A stretch of 64,000 nt of DNA from Schizosaccharomyces osmophilus (GCF_027921745.1 NC_079240.1:55001-119000), one strand, 5' to 3'. Numbered from the stretch's first letter, positions 19,716 to 31,110 are shown. The notes: a model not told the origin generated them from the sequence alone. Numbers and translations: made by a program.

Positions 19716-22515
19716 ATGACAGAGTATATGGACATAGAGTCTTCGTCGACTTCTAACTCGAAACCCCAAAATCCTGCAGAGACAGCTGCAGATTCACTTC
19801 ATCCAAAAGAAAGTTTGGATTATTATATTTACGATTATTTTGTAAAACACAAGTTTCAAGAGACGGCTAAATCTTTTATAAAAGAATCAAAGGTACAGAT
19901 TCCATCGAATGGTGAACAAAATGCAACGGAAACTTCTTCCCAGGTTAATGAATACAACAGATATGACCAAAGTATTTTTGGTGCAGCCAATGGCAAATCT
20001 GAGCAATTGGATTCATTTGATATGAATATTCCCTCTAATACAAACCCAACTCCTGAATCACAAAAAGATGCTTCAATTGAAAATAAAAAATTATCTACGG
20101 CTTTGCCTGCCCCATCTGTTGCTATTGATATTCCTGAAGGCTTTCTAGTAGAATGGTTTAATATCTTTTGGGACGTTTTCAGTGCCCGTGTTAGTCGGGT
20201 TAATAGTTCTGCTCATTTGTACGATTCTCAATCCAGCAGATCGGTATATAGAGGTCATAGTCATACTGCTTCGACACCTGTCCCATCGACTGTGCCACAT
20301 ATGCGATCATCTAATGCCAACCCATTGAATTACGCTTCCTCTGAATCGAAAAATTCCGAAAGCAAACCGTATTTACCTTTTAGCTCAGCGGTACCGAAAT
20401 CGGATCCAGCGGCTATGGGAAACATTGCTAAACCGTACGTTCTTCCCTCAAGAGCTGTCCCTCTTTCTGGTCCTTCTTCTAACATGAGCTTTTCTGATAG
20501 ATCACAAAAATACGGATCTTTGCTTCCAGCTGGTACCGGGCCTAATCCTGCTATGCCTTACTCGCTAGGTGCACCTGCTCCCTCAGTTCCTCCCAATTAT
20601 TTAAATACTTCTATGCTATCAACTAGTCCTCCTCGCTCGTTTGATCCTAATAATCATCCTTATCCTGTAGGTCGTGGCATGAGCACAAACTCATCTAGAA
20701 ACGGATTTTATCCTCCCACACCAGCGCAAATTCATCAGCTAAAGTCCCAGCAAGAATACCTTCAACGCCAAAGTAAACAAATGTCCGAGCCAGCGGCGAA
20801 TTTTAATCAGAATGCTCTTAAAGATCCTCAGATGCCGTCAAATGAGCAACCGGCCATGAATCCTGCATCTGGTATTGGTAAAAAAAAAATAACTGATCCT
20901 AAGGCTTTGTACAGTGCTAACATAGCAGTTAACCCTACTGCAAGAAACTCCGCCTCTCCCATAATTACTCAAGCATCTTCCGGGATGGGTGGCGGTTCAT
21001 CTCCGTTTTACGCGTATCAAAGTAATACGAGAGAGACCGCTTCAGTGCCTGCCATAAAGCCTTCCCCGAATATAATGATACAACCTCGTTACCCTGCAAG
21101 CTCTGAAGCTTTGGCCAATGATATGCAAAAGTACCGTGTTCAAAATAGCGTTGAAGGTATGCCTCCTCATATGCCGCAAAGTCCAGCTACTATGAATGGT
21201 AAATATGGGACGAATCCAGCTATGGGTAATCGACTCCCTCCTTATGTGCCCAATTATTATAGGGGACAACTCCCGATGTCTAGTCCCCATCCTCCAATGT
21301 ATGAAGCAAACACCGCTGGCCAAGGCCCGATGGAGTATACAAAAGCAAGGGAACTCGCAATGAGAAGAGGGCAGACACCGAATATGGCTACTCTTCCAAA
21401 GGATGCTGCAGTGCCTGGTGAAGCTAATAATGTAAATCTTGGGAATCCTTTAACAGATTACCATATGCAATTGATGATATTAGAAGAGCAAAACAAAAAG
21501 AGATTATTGATGGCCCGACAGGAAGGCGAAAGAGAATTTCTTTCCCCACAAACACATGAGCGCTTTGATCACGAGATAAAGAATAGTCAACTTAAGCCAA
21601 CAACTGATAGATCATCACATCTTCACCCCAAATCTAGTGGAGGAATGAATACTCAAGTTAAAGGATCTGATGTGAGCACGACAGGATTTATACCACCGAA
21701 TCAAAAGCAACCGGGTCTCCCAGTTCAGCATTCATTTATGAATGTTCCACCGAATGAGCAATGTAAGTGTTTGAAACAAGTGATTGAAATCTAACTTATA
21801 TGTAGCGAATATCATAATGTCTCAATATTTGAATCGTACGAAGCAGCCTGAGACGCCCTTAGATGCTCCAGATTTTAGAGATGCAAATATGACAAAAAAG
21901 GTCACTCCAACGAGTACGGCATCAATGAATGAACAGGATAGAATGGCTTCAGATATACCTGAAAAATCAAATTCCTGGCATGTGCAGAATAGCGAGAACA
22001 CCGCATTGGATGCAAAAGAAATCTCAAAGTATCAGCCACCATTTACTCAGTCTTCCCAGCCAGAGTTGCCTTGCGGTACTTCAGCTGATGGCAATCAAAA
22101 CCCTGACTCACAGGCATTTCTTGAACCGATTAGAGATAATCAAAGCATCCAAAAAGGTACAATGCGAGATTCTGATATAGCATCAAGTGAGTATCCTTCT
22201 ATGAGTAATTCTGTTCACCAAGTTTCGATGACTTCAGAAGGAACTCAGCAAAATGGAGCAGCTTCTTCAGAAGGAGGAATGAATACTCACAAAAATCTTC
22301 AGAACAGCGAGCGCATAGAGGAGAGTACGCCTGGAGAGGCCAATGCAGGTAAAGATGCCGAAAATGGGACTGAGGATGGGCAATATAATGAATCTGCGGT
22401 TAATACGTTTAATTATGCATCAAAAAATGATTCTAATGCTGAATTATTAAATGATTTTGACTTTGAAAGTTTTTTGAATGATGCCGGTGATGACTCTACA
22501 CAGGTTTTCTACTAA
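19716..22515 (+). CDS. adn3: LisH-domain transcription factor of the Flo8/Adn type
   Basis: Two exons, 19716-21762 and 21806-22515, join across a 43-nt intron (donor GTAAGT, branch CTAAC, acceptor TAG) to give 918 residues. The LisH domain lies at about 32-58 (YYIYDYFVKHKFQETAKSF). It is followed by the GFLVEWFNIFWDVFSAR motif at 142-158, a pair typical of Flo8/SSDP-type regulators. The rest is low-complexity, rich in Ser, Pro, Asn and Gln, as in activation domains. The C-terminus ends with an acidic FDFESFL box, also Flo8-like. Fission-yeast relatives adn1-3 act in the nucleus to promote adhesion and filamentous invasive growth. I favour adn3 because I recall adn3 as SPCC1494.10, close to the other SPCC1494 genes in this window. 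Confidence 0.85.
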
Positions 22516-23061
22516 AATCCATAGAAAGGGGTTTCGTCTAAATAAAGAGATTATTTCTTATTTTTTATGGTTGACGGCATTGTTTACGTTGAGAATGACT
22601 GTTGAAAATATTTTATAAATTTGTATAGTGTATATTATTTAATCTCATCTAAATTTTTCAAGAGAAAAATGTCGTTTTAATAGTTTCACAAATGATCATT
22701 CTTGAACCGCGGATGATTATTTGCTCAGTTTTCTATCCTTTCGCTTAGTTTTAGGCAGTTATGGTTCTAAAATTGTTTTGAGTACATTTTTAAAAAGCAT
22801 GTTAGATGAGATTGCCTCAGTTATAAGGAAAAATAAACATTTATCTGTAAGCTAGAAAAGCAAATCAAGTGGGGAATTTAAGTCTTGCTTTAAAAAAGGG
22901 GAGATGATGATGATTATAAGAGTTATCCTTGCTCATTAGCCAGATCTTATAATAACTTTTTCTTACACAACGGCTAAATCGCTGTATTCAAGAGAAGGGA
23001 TTCAATCAATAGTCATAAAAACACAGCAAGTAAGGACAATAAAAAATCTTAGCATGATTCT
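22516..23061. other. Convergent spacer, adn3 / ATPase inhibitor
   Basis: The two flanking genes converge here, so it holds both 3' UTRs. AT-rich; no RNA gene found. Confidence 0.45.
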
Positions 23062-23364
23062 CTAATTATCCTGCTTGGTTAACTTGGAGTCGATTTCAGT
23101 CTCCAGCTTATTAAGGTTCTCGCGGTGGGATTTTAACTGCTCTTTCAGTTTTTTGAGCTGGTCAAGTTCAAGCTCGTGAATAAATTGGTTCTCTTTGGCC
23201 TTTCCGCGCTTGGAAAAAGGAGGCTCTCTAGCAGAGGTTGCGTTGCTCAAGGTGGGATCTGTGGAGTCTCCGTCACTATTATTGCTGGCCATGGTTCTAA
23301 CTCCTAAAGTTCTTCCTTGAGAGATTTGAGGAACAAATGAGCGACGAAGAATAAGTCTGTACAT
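23062..23364 (-). CDS. inh1: Mitochondrial F1F0-ATPase inhibitor
   Basis: A 100-residue IF1-family protein that blocks ATP hydrolysis by mitochondrial ATP synthase when the membrane potential falls. The N-terminus MYRLILRRSFVPQIS is a typical arginine-rich amphipathic matrix-targeting peptide. The inhibitory region FSKRGKAKENQFIHELE is followed by a long charged coiled coil (about 60-98) that drives dimer formation. A longer in-frame start at 23499 would add 45 residues and hide the targeting peptide, so I prefer 23364. S. pombe SPCC70.02c is the counterpart I recall; put1 (SPCC70.03c) follows it in both species, here with an acetyltransferase gene in between. Confidence 0.88.
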   Translation of the reverse strand: MYRLILRRSFVPQISQGRTLGVRTMASNNSDGDSTDPTLSNATSAREPPFSKRGKAKENQFIHELELDQLKKLKEQLKSHRENLNKLETEIDSKLTKQDN

Positions 23365-24509
23365 ACTGCAAATTGAACTTGTTGGCTGTATGAAGTAAAA
23401 TGAGATGGGTGAAAGTTGAGTTGCTTTGGGAGCGGGATGCCAATGTGAAAGAACATACGTAAGTGAACTAGCATTACTATGATATTCTCTTAATATCATA
23501 TTTTGCTTTTGAAGAAGAAAACAAAACGAGAAAGCCTTAATCAGTTATTTCTTTCATCTCTTGAGCGAGTACGCCTTTCAAAGAAGCCTTTTGATCATCA
23601 CACTTGTGAGTGCCTCTAATTTCAATAAAGGCCATACATCATCATCTGGGTGAATTTGTAGGGCAAATATAGAAAACATTGGGTAACCATCCTAAAGGAT
23701 TTGCCCCATTCTAAGGGTAAACATTGATTTTTTGGATGTTTATTTACAAACACAAAAGTCCATATAGGAATGGTTGAATCATTTGTGCTTGTAGGAAAGG
23801 TCAGTTGTTTTAGAAATTACAAATGAATTCATTTAGTCAAGATTACAAGAACTCTACAACTGATATGTTTATTTTTTATGTCAGTAGCACACTAAAAAAA
23901 AGCTTACAGAACAAGAAAAGAGACCATGAAAAGCACTTGAAAGAAAGCGAGATGAACAACTTGGGTTGGATTACAACAAGAACGTCGTTTCCAGTTTTAT
24001 TCGCATCTAAAAGATTTCTAATTCCACACACACACACACAAATATTGAGCTTCACTACTCACTGTCTAAATAAAAATCATCACCTACCGAAAGCCTATAA
24101 AGTGTTCGTAAATGATGCTTAGCATTCTGGAGTAGGTTTTCCTTATACCTTGTCCTTCAAACGAGAGGCGACCATTACGACTTGCATTTCCAAATACAAT
24201 TGATGTAATACAAAATTAGCTCTTTCAGTATCATTGCTTAACAGCACCTTAAATCATATATCGATTCAGAAAGAGTTACTGGATTTCATGAAGTACATCG
24301 AGTAGGAAAAGTGTTGCATTGAACACATCACTGGAGTGCTCAAATATCGATGGGAATATAAGCTCGCAAAAAAAAAAAAGCAAAAGTATCAATTGACACA
24401 GTTTTTACATTTTGCATTTATACGTTATTTGTCTGAGCTGCGAAAAAGTTTCAATAGACTACAGCAACATCATTTAAGAAAAGGATCTTCCATTGAACAC
24501 ATTTAAACA
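23365..24509. other. Divergent promoter region
   Basis: The ATPase inhibitor and the acetyltransferase point away from each other, so both promoters lie here. A (CA)8 microsatellite sits at 24025-24040. The 99-codon frame at 23823-24122 has no protein-like features and is not called. Confidence 0.45.
24025..24040 (+). repeat. (CA)8 microsatellite
   Basis: Eight perfect CA units on the plus strand. Confidence 0.9.
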
Positions 24510-25163
24510 ATGTCTGCTGAAAAGGTAGAAATAGAAGATTATAAGAGGGTTGCTACCGTTTTGGCCGAAGCATTTTATCACGATCCAGTACATCTTTACT
24601 TTGCTGGACCCGAAAACGGGGAACAGTATGCCAAATTAATACAAGATTGCTTTGAATACATTGCTTATGCCGCCTTAATGCGTGGCCATGTTTATCAGGT
24701 GGATGACTTTTCCGGCGTTGCTTTATGGACTGGACCAGGTGAAAGAATTGATGATTGGTATACCGTTTTTAAAAGTGGTTTATGGAGATTGACCTACAAG
24801 TTGGGTGCCGAAAATCGCCGTCGTTTCTTCAAAGAACTGATCCCATTACACAACAGGGTGATGCCAGAAGCCATGGCAGGTCGAACCCATAATTTTTGGT
24901 ACCTTATGTTTGTCGGCGTAAAAGAAAACAGTCGAGGAAAGGGATATCTTCGGAGACTCATTCAACCAGTATTAGAGATTGCCGATCAAAGTAATCTTCC
25001 CTGCTATCTCGAATCGACTCATCCCAATAATCGTCCAAGATACGAGCATTTTGGCTTCAACGTCGTCCAATCCGTTCATATAAAGGATGGCCTTAACAGC
25101 ATCCCCATTGATGTTATGGTTCGAGAGCCAGATAGTTTTTATGGTTCAGGACAGGCGAGCTAA
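24510..25163 (+). CDS. GNAT-family N-acetyltransferase
   Basis: A complete, intronless 217-residue GNAT protein. The acetyl-CoA loop is seen in motif A, VKENSRGKGYLRRLI (137-151; R-G-K-G is the usual R/Q-x-x-G-x-G/A site). It is followed by the motif B-like LESTHPNNRPRYEHFGF, where the Tyr should be the catalytic acid. The N-terminal half (LAEAFYHDPVHLYFAG) matches a fungal subfamily of unknown substrate. The gene is placed between the ATPase inhibitor and put1, which I recall as adjacent in S. pombe. An 82-bp tail and then 34 consecutive A follow the stop codon, which raises the idea of a retrocopy. Confidence 0.88.
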   Translation: MSAEKVEIEDYKRVATVLAEAFYHDPVHLYFAGPENGEQYAKLIQDCFEYIAYAALMRGHVYQVDDFSGVALWTGPGERIDDWYTVFKSGLWRLTYKLGAENRRRFFKELIPLHNRVMPEAMAGRTHNFWYLMFVGVKENSRGKGYLRRLIQPVLEIADQSNLPCYLESTHPNNRPRYEHFGFNVVQSVHIKDGLNSIPIDVMVREPDSFYGSGQAS

Positions 25164-25241
25164 GTTGAAAAATTTGGCGACTTTTATGATATTGAGATCT
25201 GGTTTGTCTTCATCTCATCCAAATATTTATATCCACATTAG

Positions 25242-25283
<42 letters not shown>

Positions 25284-25726
25284 ACAACTTCTTTTGTTCA
25301 TAGCTCTGTCTGAGCAGCTTGGCACAGAGTTGGATGGATACAAAAGGATCTAATATCTCGCATGCGTTGTAGAATTTCACAGAAGGGGGAACCTTTTATT
25401 ATTCAAAAATTGGCTAAATTTGGAAACTTCAGTTTTAGGGGAAAAAATATCGTTACATTAGATTGTTTATTGAAAGCAAATGAAGACTCATTTGTATAGT
25501 TGAAGAATGCAAAATGACATTTTTTAGGAAATATCTAAAGAATTGAGAAAGGAAAGGTATATATAGTTTATCATATCTCTTTTTTTTTTAAAAAAAAAAA
25601 AAAGAAATCAATCGGATACCAAGGACAGTATCGTGGAATTTAAACGGAAAGATTAGGGAAAAGGTTACACGGATTTCTTAGAAAGGAAGAATGACAATAA
25701 GGGACGGGTTGGCTTTATAAAAGATA
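25164..25726. other. Convergent spacer with poly(A) run
   Basis: Holds the 3' UTRs of the acetyltransferase and put1. It includes the long A run at 25246-25279 and a second T9-A13 run near 25580-25602. Confidence 0.5.
25246..25279 (+). repeat. 34-bp adenine homopolymer
   Basis: An uninterrupted run of 34 A, the longest homopolymer in the window, starting 83 bp after the acetyltransferase stop codon. Confidence 0.95.
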
Positions 25727-27211
25727 TTAAAAATGTAAGCGTCTTCTCATCTCTTGACGGTAATAAGCTCTTTCGTCTGTCGATCGCTCGAGAGCGCCAA
25801 TGTTTTCACGAGCACGTCGAACCAAATAAGGAAGTACTTGATAGATAGGTCCCCAAGAGACATACTTGGCAATATGGAATTCAGGGACTTCAGATCTTGG
25901 GTAAGCTGTAAGTGCATAAGTAATATCATCCGACATTCCCAACAATTGAGCTAAATACAAAGAGGTCTTGCTGGTGTTAATCTTCTTTTTCTCCAAGAGG
26001 TCCAAGACTTTGCAAATAGAAGACTTGTTGTGGGTAGCAATCATAATACCCCATTTACCTTGGCGTGATTTCGAAGGAATTAAAGAAGCCTTGTTGTTCC
26101 CAGGAGCTGCTCTAGAAGCGCCTAAAAACAAAGACTCCATAGCAGCATCATAATCGCGGTCGGTGTCCTCTTTCTTGTCATGGATCAAATGACGGGGTTC
26201 TGAATTAATGTAGGCACCTCGTACAATCTTTGCACCCATCAACCAATTTTCGAGAGCGCTCTGTCTCATATGCTCGTTCAAGACTCCTCTGGTCTTTTTC
26301 AGGTAAAGTTGATAAGTGTTATGCACGATGGCTTCTTGCTGGTTGAATTTCTTCATCAAGTCCAAAGAAATGGAATGGATGGTATCTTGGAAGTAAGTTT
26401 GTTCGGCATCAATGAATAAAAGAACACCCTTTTGTTGGGCATATTCGCAAAGTTTTTCAGAAAAGGACCAGAAGCGCTGGAGCTCATCCTGTTCATAGGA
26501 AGAAAACGAAGGGCTACCGTTCAACACCTCGGAAAAGTTAGCAGCAGGTTGGTTGGCAGAATTATTCAAGATAGCATTGAAGCGGAACAAGACTAGGGGG
26601 TTAATGAATGGGGTTAACTTGATAGCACAAGAAGAGTTTTCGATCTTGGAGGCCAAGTCGATACTGTACAGATAAGAGTCGAAAGCTTCTTGGGCAATAT
26701 TTTGCATTTTTTGCTGAACGTCTGGAGCAGGGATGTTGATGTTTTGGGGGACCGAATTGACTGTGGAAGCAAATTGACGAGGATCAATGTCGCTAGGAAG
26801 ATCGATTTCACGAGAAGAATTGAGGCAAGGAGTGATTCCAGAAGCTTGAAGCGATTGCATGTTTTGAATGAGAGCAGTGGGAGTTTCACCTCCGCAGAAA
26901 TGACGGTAAAAAGTACGACGGCAAAAAGGGGCATAGAGAAACGAAAGATGAAGGGTATCGCATAGAGTCATGGCGGAAATTGAGGTCTTTACCAACCAAC
27001 CTCGAGAACAAATTTCGTAGACAAAGAGACCACGGGCGAGATCACCGAGCGAACGATGACTCAATTCTTTAGAGAATCCTTTTTTAAAGAAGGAAGCGTC
27101 TGGCTCATTGGTCAAACCCATGCTATTCAAAGAGATGGCAGCACCAGCACCGAGTCCCATAAGAAGTTTGCCATGGCGAAGGATTCCTGGTCGCAAGCGA
27201 AAGAAGTGCAT
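25727..27211 (-). CDS. put1: Proline dehydrogenase (proline oxidase)
   Basis: A complete, intronless 494-residue FAD-dependent proline dehydrogenase, the first step of proline breakdown in mitochondria (proline to pyrroline-5-carboxylate, electrons to ubiquinone). The TIM-barrel core covers about 150-490. Landmark segments are the YAQQKGVLLFIDAEQTYFQD strand, the KIVRGAYINSEPRHLIHD motif, LAQLLGMSDDITYAL, and the C-terminal PYLVRRARENIG that binds the substrate carboxylate through its arginines. The N-terminus MHFFRLRPGILRHGK has the basic character of a mitochondrial targeting peptide. SPCC70.03c (put1) is the S. pombe counterpart I recall. Confidence 0.93.
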   Translation of the reverse strand: MHFFRLRPGILRHGKLLMGLGAGAAISLNSMGLTNEPDASFFKKGFSKELSHRSLGDLARGLFVYEICSRGWLVKTSISAMTLCDTLHLSFLYAPFCRRTFYRHFCGGETPTALIQNMQSLQASGITPCLNSSREIDLPSDIDPRQFASTVNSVPQNINIPAPDVQQKMQNIAQEAFDSYLYSIDLASKIENSSCAIKLTPFINPLVLFRFNAILNNSANQPAANFSEVLNGSPSFSSYEQDELQRFWSFSEKLCEYAQQKGVLLFIDAEQTYFQDTIHSISLDLMKKFNQQEAIVHNTYQLYLKKTRGVLNEHMRQSALENWLMGAKIVRGAYINSEPRHLIHDKKEDTDRDYDAAMESLFLGASRAAPGNNKASLIPSKSRQGKWGIMIATHNKSSICKVLDLLEKKKINTSKTSLYLAQLLGMSDDITYALTAYPRSEVPEFHIAKYVSWGPIYQVLPYLVRRARENIGALERSTDERAYYRQEMRRRLHF

Positions 27212-28334
27212 TTGTTTGCTGGAAATTAAAGTGGAGGTGATAAATATATAGTCAAAAATGAAAAGAAAGCAAACAATTCCTTCGTAATTGAACTAAACAA
27301 CGTGCAAAAAAAAGAAGCAAATCCTCGTTTCGTCCAAAAGTTTTGTTTATCTTTCCTCGTTTTGTTTTTTTAACTGTCTTTTCTCAAAAAAAAAAAAGGA
27401 AAATAGAATAACTATTACTAGATATTATTGATGATTATTAAAAAGGGGTATTGTTTTTATAAAGCAATGATCCCTATGTCAATCCAACACTAGACAGTAG
27501 TAGTAAATAGGAAGCCAGAAGGGAACACTTGGATCAGTAAATACAGAAAGAAAGAGTTCGTATATGGCTGTTGAAAGAACCTATTTTTGTAGTATCGTTT
27601 TTTGGGATCCAACAAGAACAACGATCAGGACTAAAGTAGAAAAAAGAATCAATAGAATAAAAGGGAAAATGAAAACAAAGAGACAAAAAAAACCCCCAAC
27701 CAATGATAGCGAAAAACTCAACCGAGGACCTTTGCAATATATACCTTTTCCTCTTTCACGTAAATACTGATGACCCGTTAGATTGATAAAAACTATCAGG
27801 AACGAAGCTCATTATCAGTATGTAATGTGTCGGATCCTCGTTATTAAGTACCTTAAGCAACGAGACTGATTAATAAAATAGTACTTAGTAGAAGACCGTA
27901 CATTTGTTTCACATGCCTTACGTGGCTGGAATGGAGAATAACAAAGAAAATTTGTTTTGTTTTGTTTTGCTTTGCTTTGCTTTGTGTTTCAACATGGAGG
28001 AGGATGACGATGAATGATTGAAAGAAGAGGGTCGGTCTACTTTGGTTCCCTTTTCTTGTTTTGTCTGTGTGTTATCGTATTTGTAGAGATCATTAAAATT
28101 GCGATTATCCGGGTGAGTAGATAAGTTGTTTGGTGCGGAAAGAGAACTCCTTCCTACTCTGACAAAAAGTATAGACATGTTAGTGATAGAAGAAATGATT
28201 ATGTTTAGAAAGAATTGCAAAAGAAACGAAAATAAAAGAAGTCTGCAAGAATGGAACGAAACATTAGGTTGTTTTCTGAAGGAGGAAATGAAATGATGCT
28301 CAATATGTTTTTTTAAATATATAAACCAACAATT
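27212..28334. other. Upstream region of put1 and tRNA flank
   Basis: About 1.1 kb without a supportable gene. It includes the put1 promoter and a TTTTG/CTTTG short-unit repeat near 27951-27985. It is also the left junction of the rearranged gene block. Confidence 0.45.
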
Positions 28335-28413
28335 GGAAGAGTGTCCGAGTGGTTATGGAGCTAGTTTAAGGCACTAGTGCGAAAGCTCGTGGGTTCGAGT
28401 CCCACCTCTTTCA
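28335..28413 (+). tRNA. tRNA-Leu (anticodon AAG)
   Basis: A 79-base intronless type II tRNA. The acceptor strands GGAAGAG (28335-28341) and CTCTTTC (28406-28412) pair, with discriminator A at 28413. The anticodon stem CTAGT/ACTAG closes the loop TTAAGGC with anticodon AAG, read as leucine (CUU family). A short variable arm (GCGAAAGC) marks the leucine class. The T arm is GTGGG/CCCAC around TTCGAGT. The A box (TGTCCGAGTGG) and B box (GGTTCGAGTCC) are intact. A T-rich Pol III stop begins 7 bases after the 3' end. Confidence 0.96.
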
Positions 28414-29146
28414 TTACCTTTTTCATTTTTGTAGTTTCGGTAATTCCAACAATTCAAAGTTTGTTTTCGTAGAGTGAAATTGAGTGTTAAACTATTCGTA
28501 AAAACTAGTAGCAAGGCAATCAAATCGTCCAACAAGGAAAATCGGATTCATGTCAAATAGAGGGTAGAGACATAGATTCTATGGTTTGTTTCTTCTTTTC
28601 TTCTCTGGACAATTGATAGGTCTCTTTTGTTTGAGTAGGACACTAGCTTGTATGAGGAAAAGTCGCTCGAGTCACGATTTGAGCCAAATTCCCCAAACAA
28701 GGCATTGCTGTATGCTGGTGTCAATTGCATAGAGACATGGACTCTGGGATGATAACTGATGTTCACAGAATCCTCTTGAATAAGGCAAGATAAAAAGGAC
28801 GTCGTCTTCGTTTCTTTAAAAACCATTGCGTATCGAAAAACTCGCTCCATTCATTGGCCATTCCTGTCAAGTATCCTTCATATAGCTACCTAGTCACATA
28901 CGTGTCTGAATTGCTTAACAAAGCGCACTCATGAAAAGAGTGTTTGGACGATCGTGCAAACACAGTTTGCCAACAGTTTGAGTATAGCGCTCTTTGGAGT
29001 TTCTTCTCAACCGAACCCCAAAGTTTTTCTCTTATTTACAATGTTTTTCTTGGTGTTCTGTTCAGTGAAAATGTGCTAGCAACTCTTTCTTAGTCGTATG
29101 TACCTCTGGAGGAATGATATTACATACTACTTCACGTTCTGGAATC
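28414..29146. other. Spacer after tRNA
   Basis: No gene that I can support; the 100-codon minus frame at 28548-28850 has no protein-like features. It includes the promoter of the small gene at 29147. Confidence 0.4.
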
Positions 29147-29691
29147 ATGAACGATTTGACGGAAAGTCAGTTAAATAACCTTCGAGATTATTTGGATGAA
29201 CAATTATTAAATGTTTCTCAAAAGTTTCAAAAAAAGTAGGACCATGTCATGCTCAAAAGCTCTTCTCAACAACCGATTCCCATTGAACCATAGCTAATTG
29301 AATTTCCAGATTCCTTCCAGGAGGCTTTCAATCACTGGATGATTTAATTCGTGATATTGAGCCGTATTTTCGAGTGCTGGCAGCCATGCCTATGCAAAGA
29401 GACTCTTTTTTGGCCGTCAACGCTACTCTACGAGGGTTGGACTTCTTTGTTGATTCGATTGTTGCTTTTCCCCCAGCACCTGAACCCATGTTTCAAGCTT
29501 TGTCGCTTTTGGATAGCTTGTGTCTCAAACTCGTTCAGCATGGAAATATTTCTACTACAGATACAATCCGTTTAAAAAGTCTTATGGAGAATTCGCGTAT
29601 GGTGGTAATTTCCAAACTTGGCGAGGTTCAAGGATTCGAACTTGAATGCTCTTCTGTTTTTGAAAGAACCCTCAATGATATTGACTTTTGA
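29147..29691 (+). CDS. Small conserved-looking protein of unknown function
   Basis: Two exons, 29147-29235 and 29310-29691, join across a 74-nt intron (donor GTAGGA, branch GCTAAT, acceptor CAG) to give 156 residues. The splice is in frame and reads through LPGGFQSLDDLIRDIEPYF. The protein is mostly helical in pattern, acidic, with hydrophobic heptads (for example FQALSLLDSLCLKLV). It has no membrane segment. That suggests a subunit of a larger complex. I do not recognise the family. By position and strand it could be the counterpart of S. pombe SPCC1494.09c; this is from memory only. The unusual donor lowers certainty about exon 1. Confidence 0.6.
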
Positions 29692-30285
29692 GGTGTCACA
29701 AACGGCGACTACAAATTTTGTGAACTCGTCTATCGGAAAAAGGAAGAAAAACAAAATACGTTTTAAATTTCTCCAATCATGACTCAATGTTTTCTTTTCA
29801 TTCATAAACGTATCGCTATCGGAATTTTTGTGCATCGATCACTGAACGTATCTCATCAAAGACCAACTCAGCCTTTTCTTTCATTCTTCCGTTCTTTTAA
29901 ATGGACAAGTAATATTAGCCTCTTCTCTAAGAACATACGAATTAATATGTAGGACGCTCTGCTTTTTTTTTTCTTTTTTTCATCAATTTGTTTAACTTTT
30001 ATTTACGCTTTTATGTTACCCACCCGCTATTGTTACTTATGATGGAAATTGCCCAGCGTCATCTTGGTTTCATTTTTTGTTCCCTGAACAAACCGAAAAG
30101 AACAAGTTCAATTGCTGACTGATCCGTTTTCTATATTTTGTTTGAAATCTGTTATTTTCTACTTCTATTTTTCATATTTAAAGCAAAAGAAAATTAGCTT
30201 TCGTGTTTGTTTACATTGAAGGGGATACACCTAACGAATTCGATTGCTTCTACGATCAAGTAAGCATTCTGCTTACAAAAGCTCT
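29692..30285. promoter_or_regulatory. Upstream region of the NT-C2 gene
   Basis: T-rich and CT-rich blocks with no frame of interest. It probably contains the promoter and 5' leader of the next gene. Confidence 0.4.
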
Positions 30286-31110
30286 ATGAACATATTTATT
30301 CCAAAGACACGACGACCAACTTTTGAACTCTATTTAAAAATCCAAGATCTGTCAAATATTCCTTTGGTCACTGGGTTAGTCTTTACAAAATGGAATGTAG
30401 ATGGCGTTCATACTCGTGATTGCAGCGGGCAAACAAAATGCGAGCCTGTTTTAGAGCACAAAGTAGTATGGGTTTACGATACAACGATACTAGTTCGTTT
30501 TGTCATTGATCAGGCCAATACCCTTCGTGAACGCTTTTTAAATTTTCAAATTTACAGTGATTCTCACAGCAGTTCTGGAATAGTGAGGCTTGGTAGTTTG
30601 AAGATAAATTTGGCAGAATATGTAGGGGTCGGGATGGATTCTCGCAAATATCTACTCGCTGACAGTAAAATAAATGCTACTCTTCGTATCGGTATTGGTT
30701 TAAAACAACTTTCAGGCGCCGACAACTTTCACGTCGCTAAAAAGCTGGGAAAGCCTCAAGTATTTAGCGGTTTAACTGGCTTATTGACTGAGGGAAAAGA
30801 ACTAAAACGAAGGGACGACGAAGCAGCGATTGCTCCCGGTCTTGCCTCCAATTGGGCTGAAAAAATGCTAACGTCTATCAAAGACTTTAATCAAAAGACC
30901 AGTATGTTTCATATGCATACAAAAAATAATAAATACGACACAAAACAAATCGTTGATGATATCTTTTTTGGTGGATCTGGTTGGGCCGAAAGGCCTGTGC
31001 TAGCGGAAATTTCAGATGGTACAACTGATCCTAGTTTGGTTGCTTTGGAAATTCGTCAAAGATCATGGGTACTTCCAAGTGAAAAAGAACAAGGTAAGCC
31101 TTTCCTTTAG
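30286..31110 (+). CDS. NT-C2 (EEIG1/EHBP1-type) domain protein
   Basis: A 274-residue protein with an N-terminal C2 domain of the EEIG1/EHBP1 kind (about 8-145). It begins FELYLKIQDLSNIPL and includes the KWNVDGVHTRDCSGQT, LEHKVVWVYD and LGSLKINLAEYV strands. Such domains bind membranes or membrane proteins and often link them to actin or endosomes. The C-terminal half is polar and less structured, ending near IRQRSWVLPSEKEQG. I chose the first ATG at 30286; the frame is open upstream but without ATG. A GTAAGC site at the very end (31094) could be a donor, giving a slightly different C-terminus, but I found no convincing acceptor. I recall S. pombe SPCC1494.08c here. Confidence 0.8.
   Translation: MNIFIPKTRRPTFELYLKIQDLSNIPLVTGLVFTKWNVDGVHTRDCSGQTKCEPVLEHKVVWVYDTTILVRFVIDQANTLRERFLNFQIYSDSHSSSGIVRLGSLKINLAEYVGVGMDSRKYLLADSKINATLRIGIGLKQLSGADNFHVAKKLGKPQVFSGLTGLLTEGKELKRRDDEAAIAPGLASNWAEKMLTSIKDFNQKTSMFHMHTKNNKYDTKQIVDDIFFGGSGWAERPVLAEISDGTTDPSLVALEIRQRSWVLPSEKEQGKPFL

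Noticed and set aside
23823-24122. 99-codon frame upstream of the acetyltransferase
   Set aside because: It contains the CA microsatellite and shows no domain or codon pattern.
28548-28850. 100-codon minus frame after the tRNA
   Set aside because: No domain, composition like the surrounding intergenic DNA.
29620-29650. B-box-like GGATTCGAAC string suggesting a minus-strand tRNA
   Set aside because: It lies inside a coding exon and no cloverleaf can be drawn around it.
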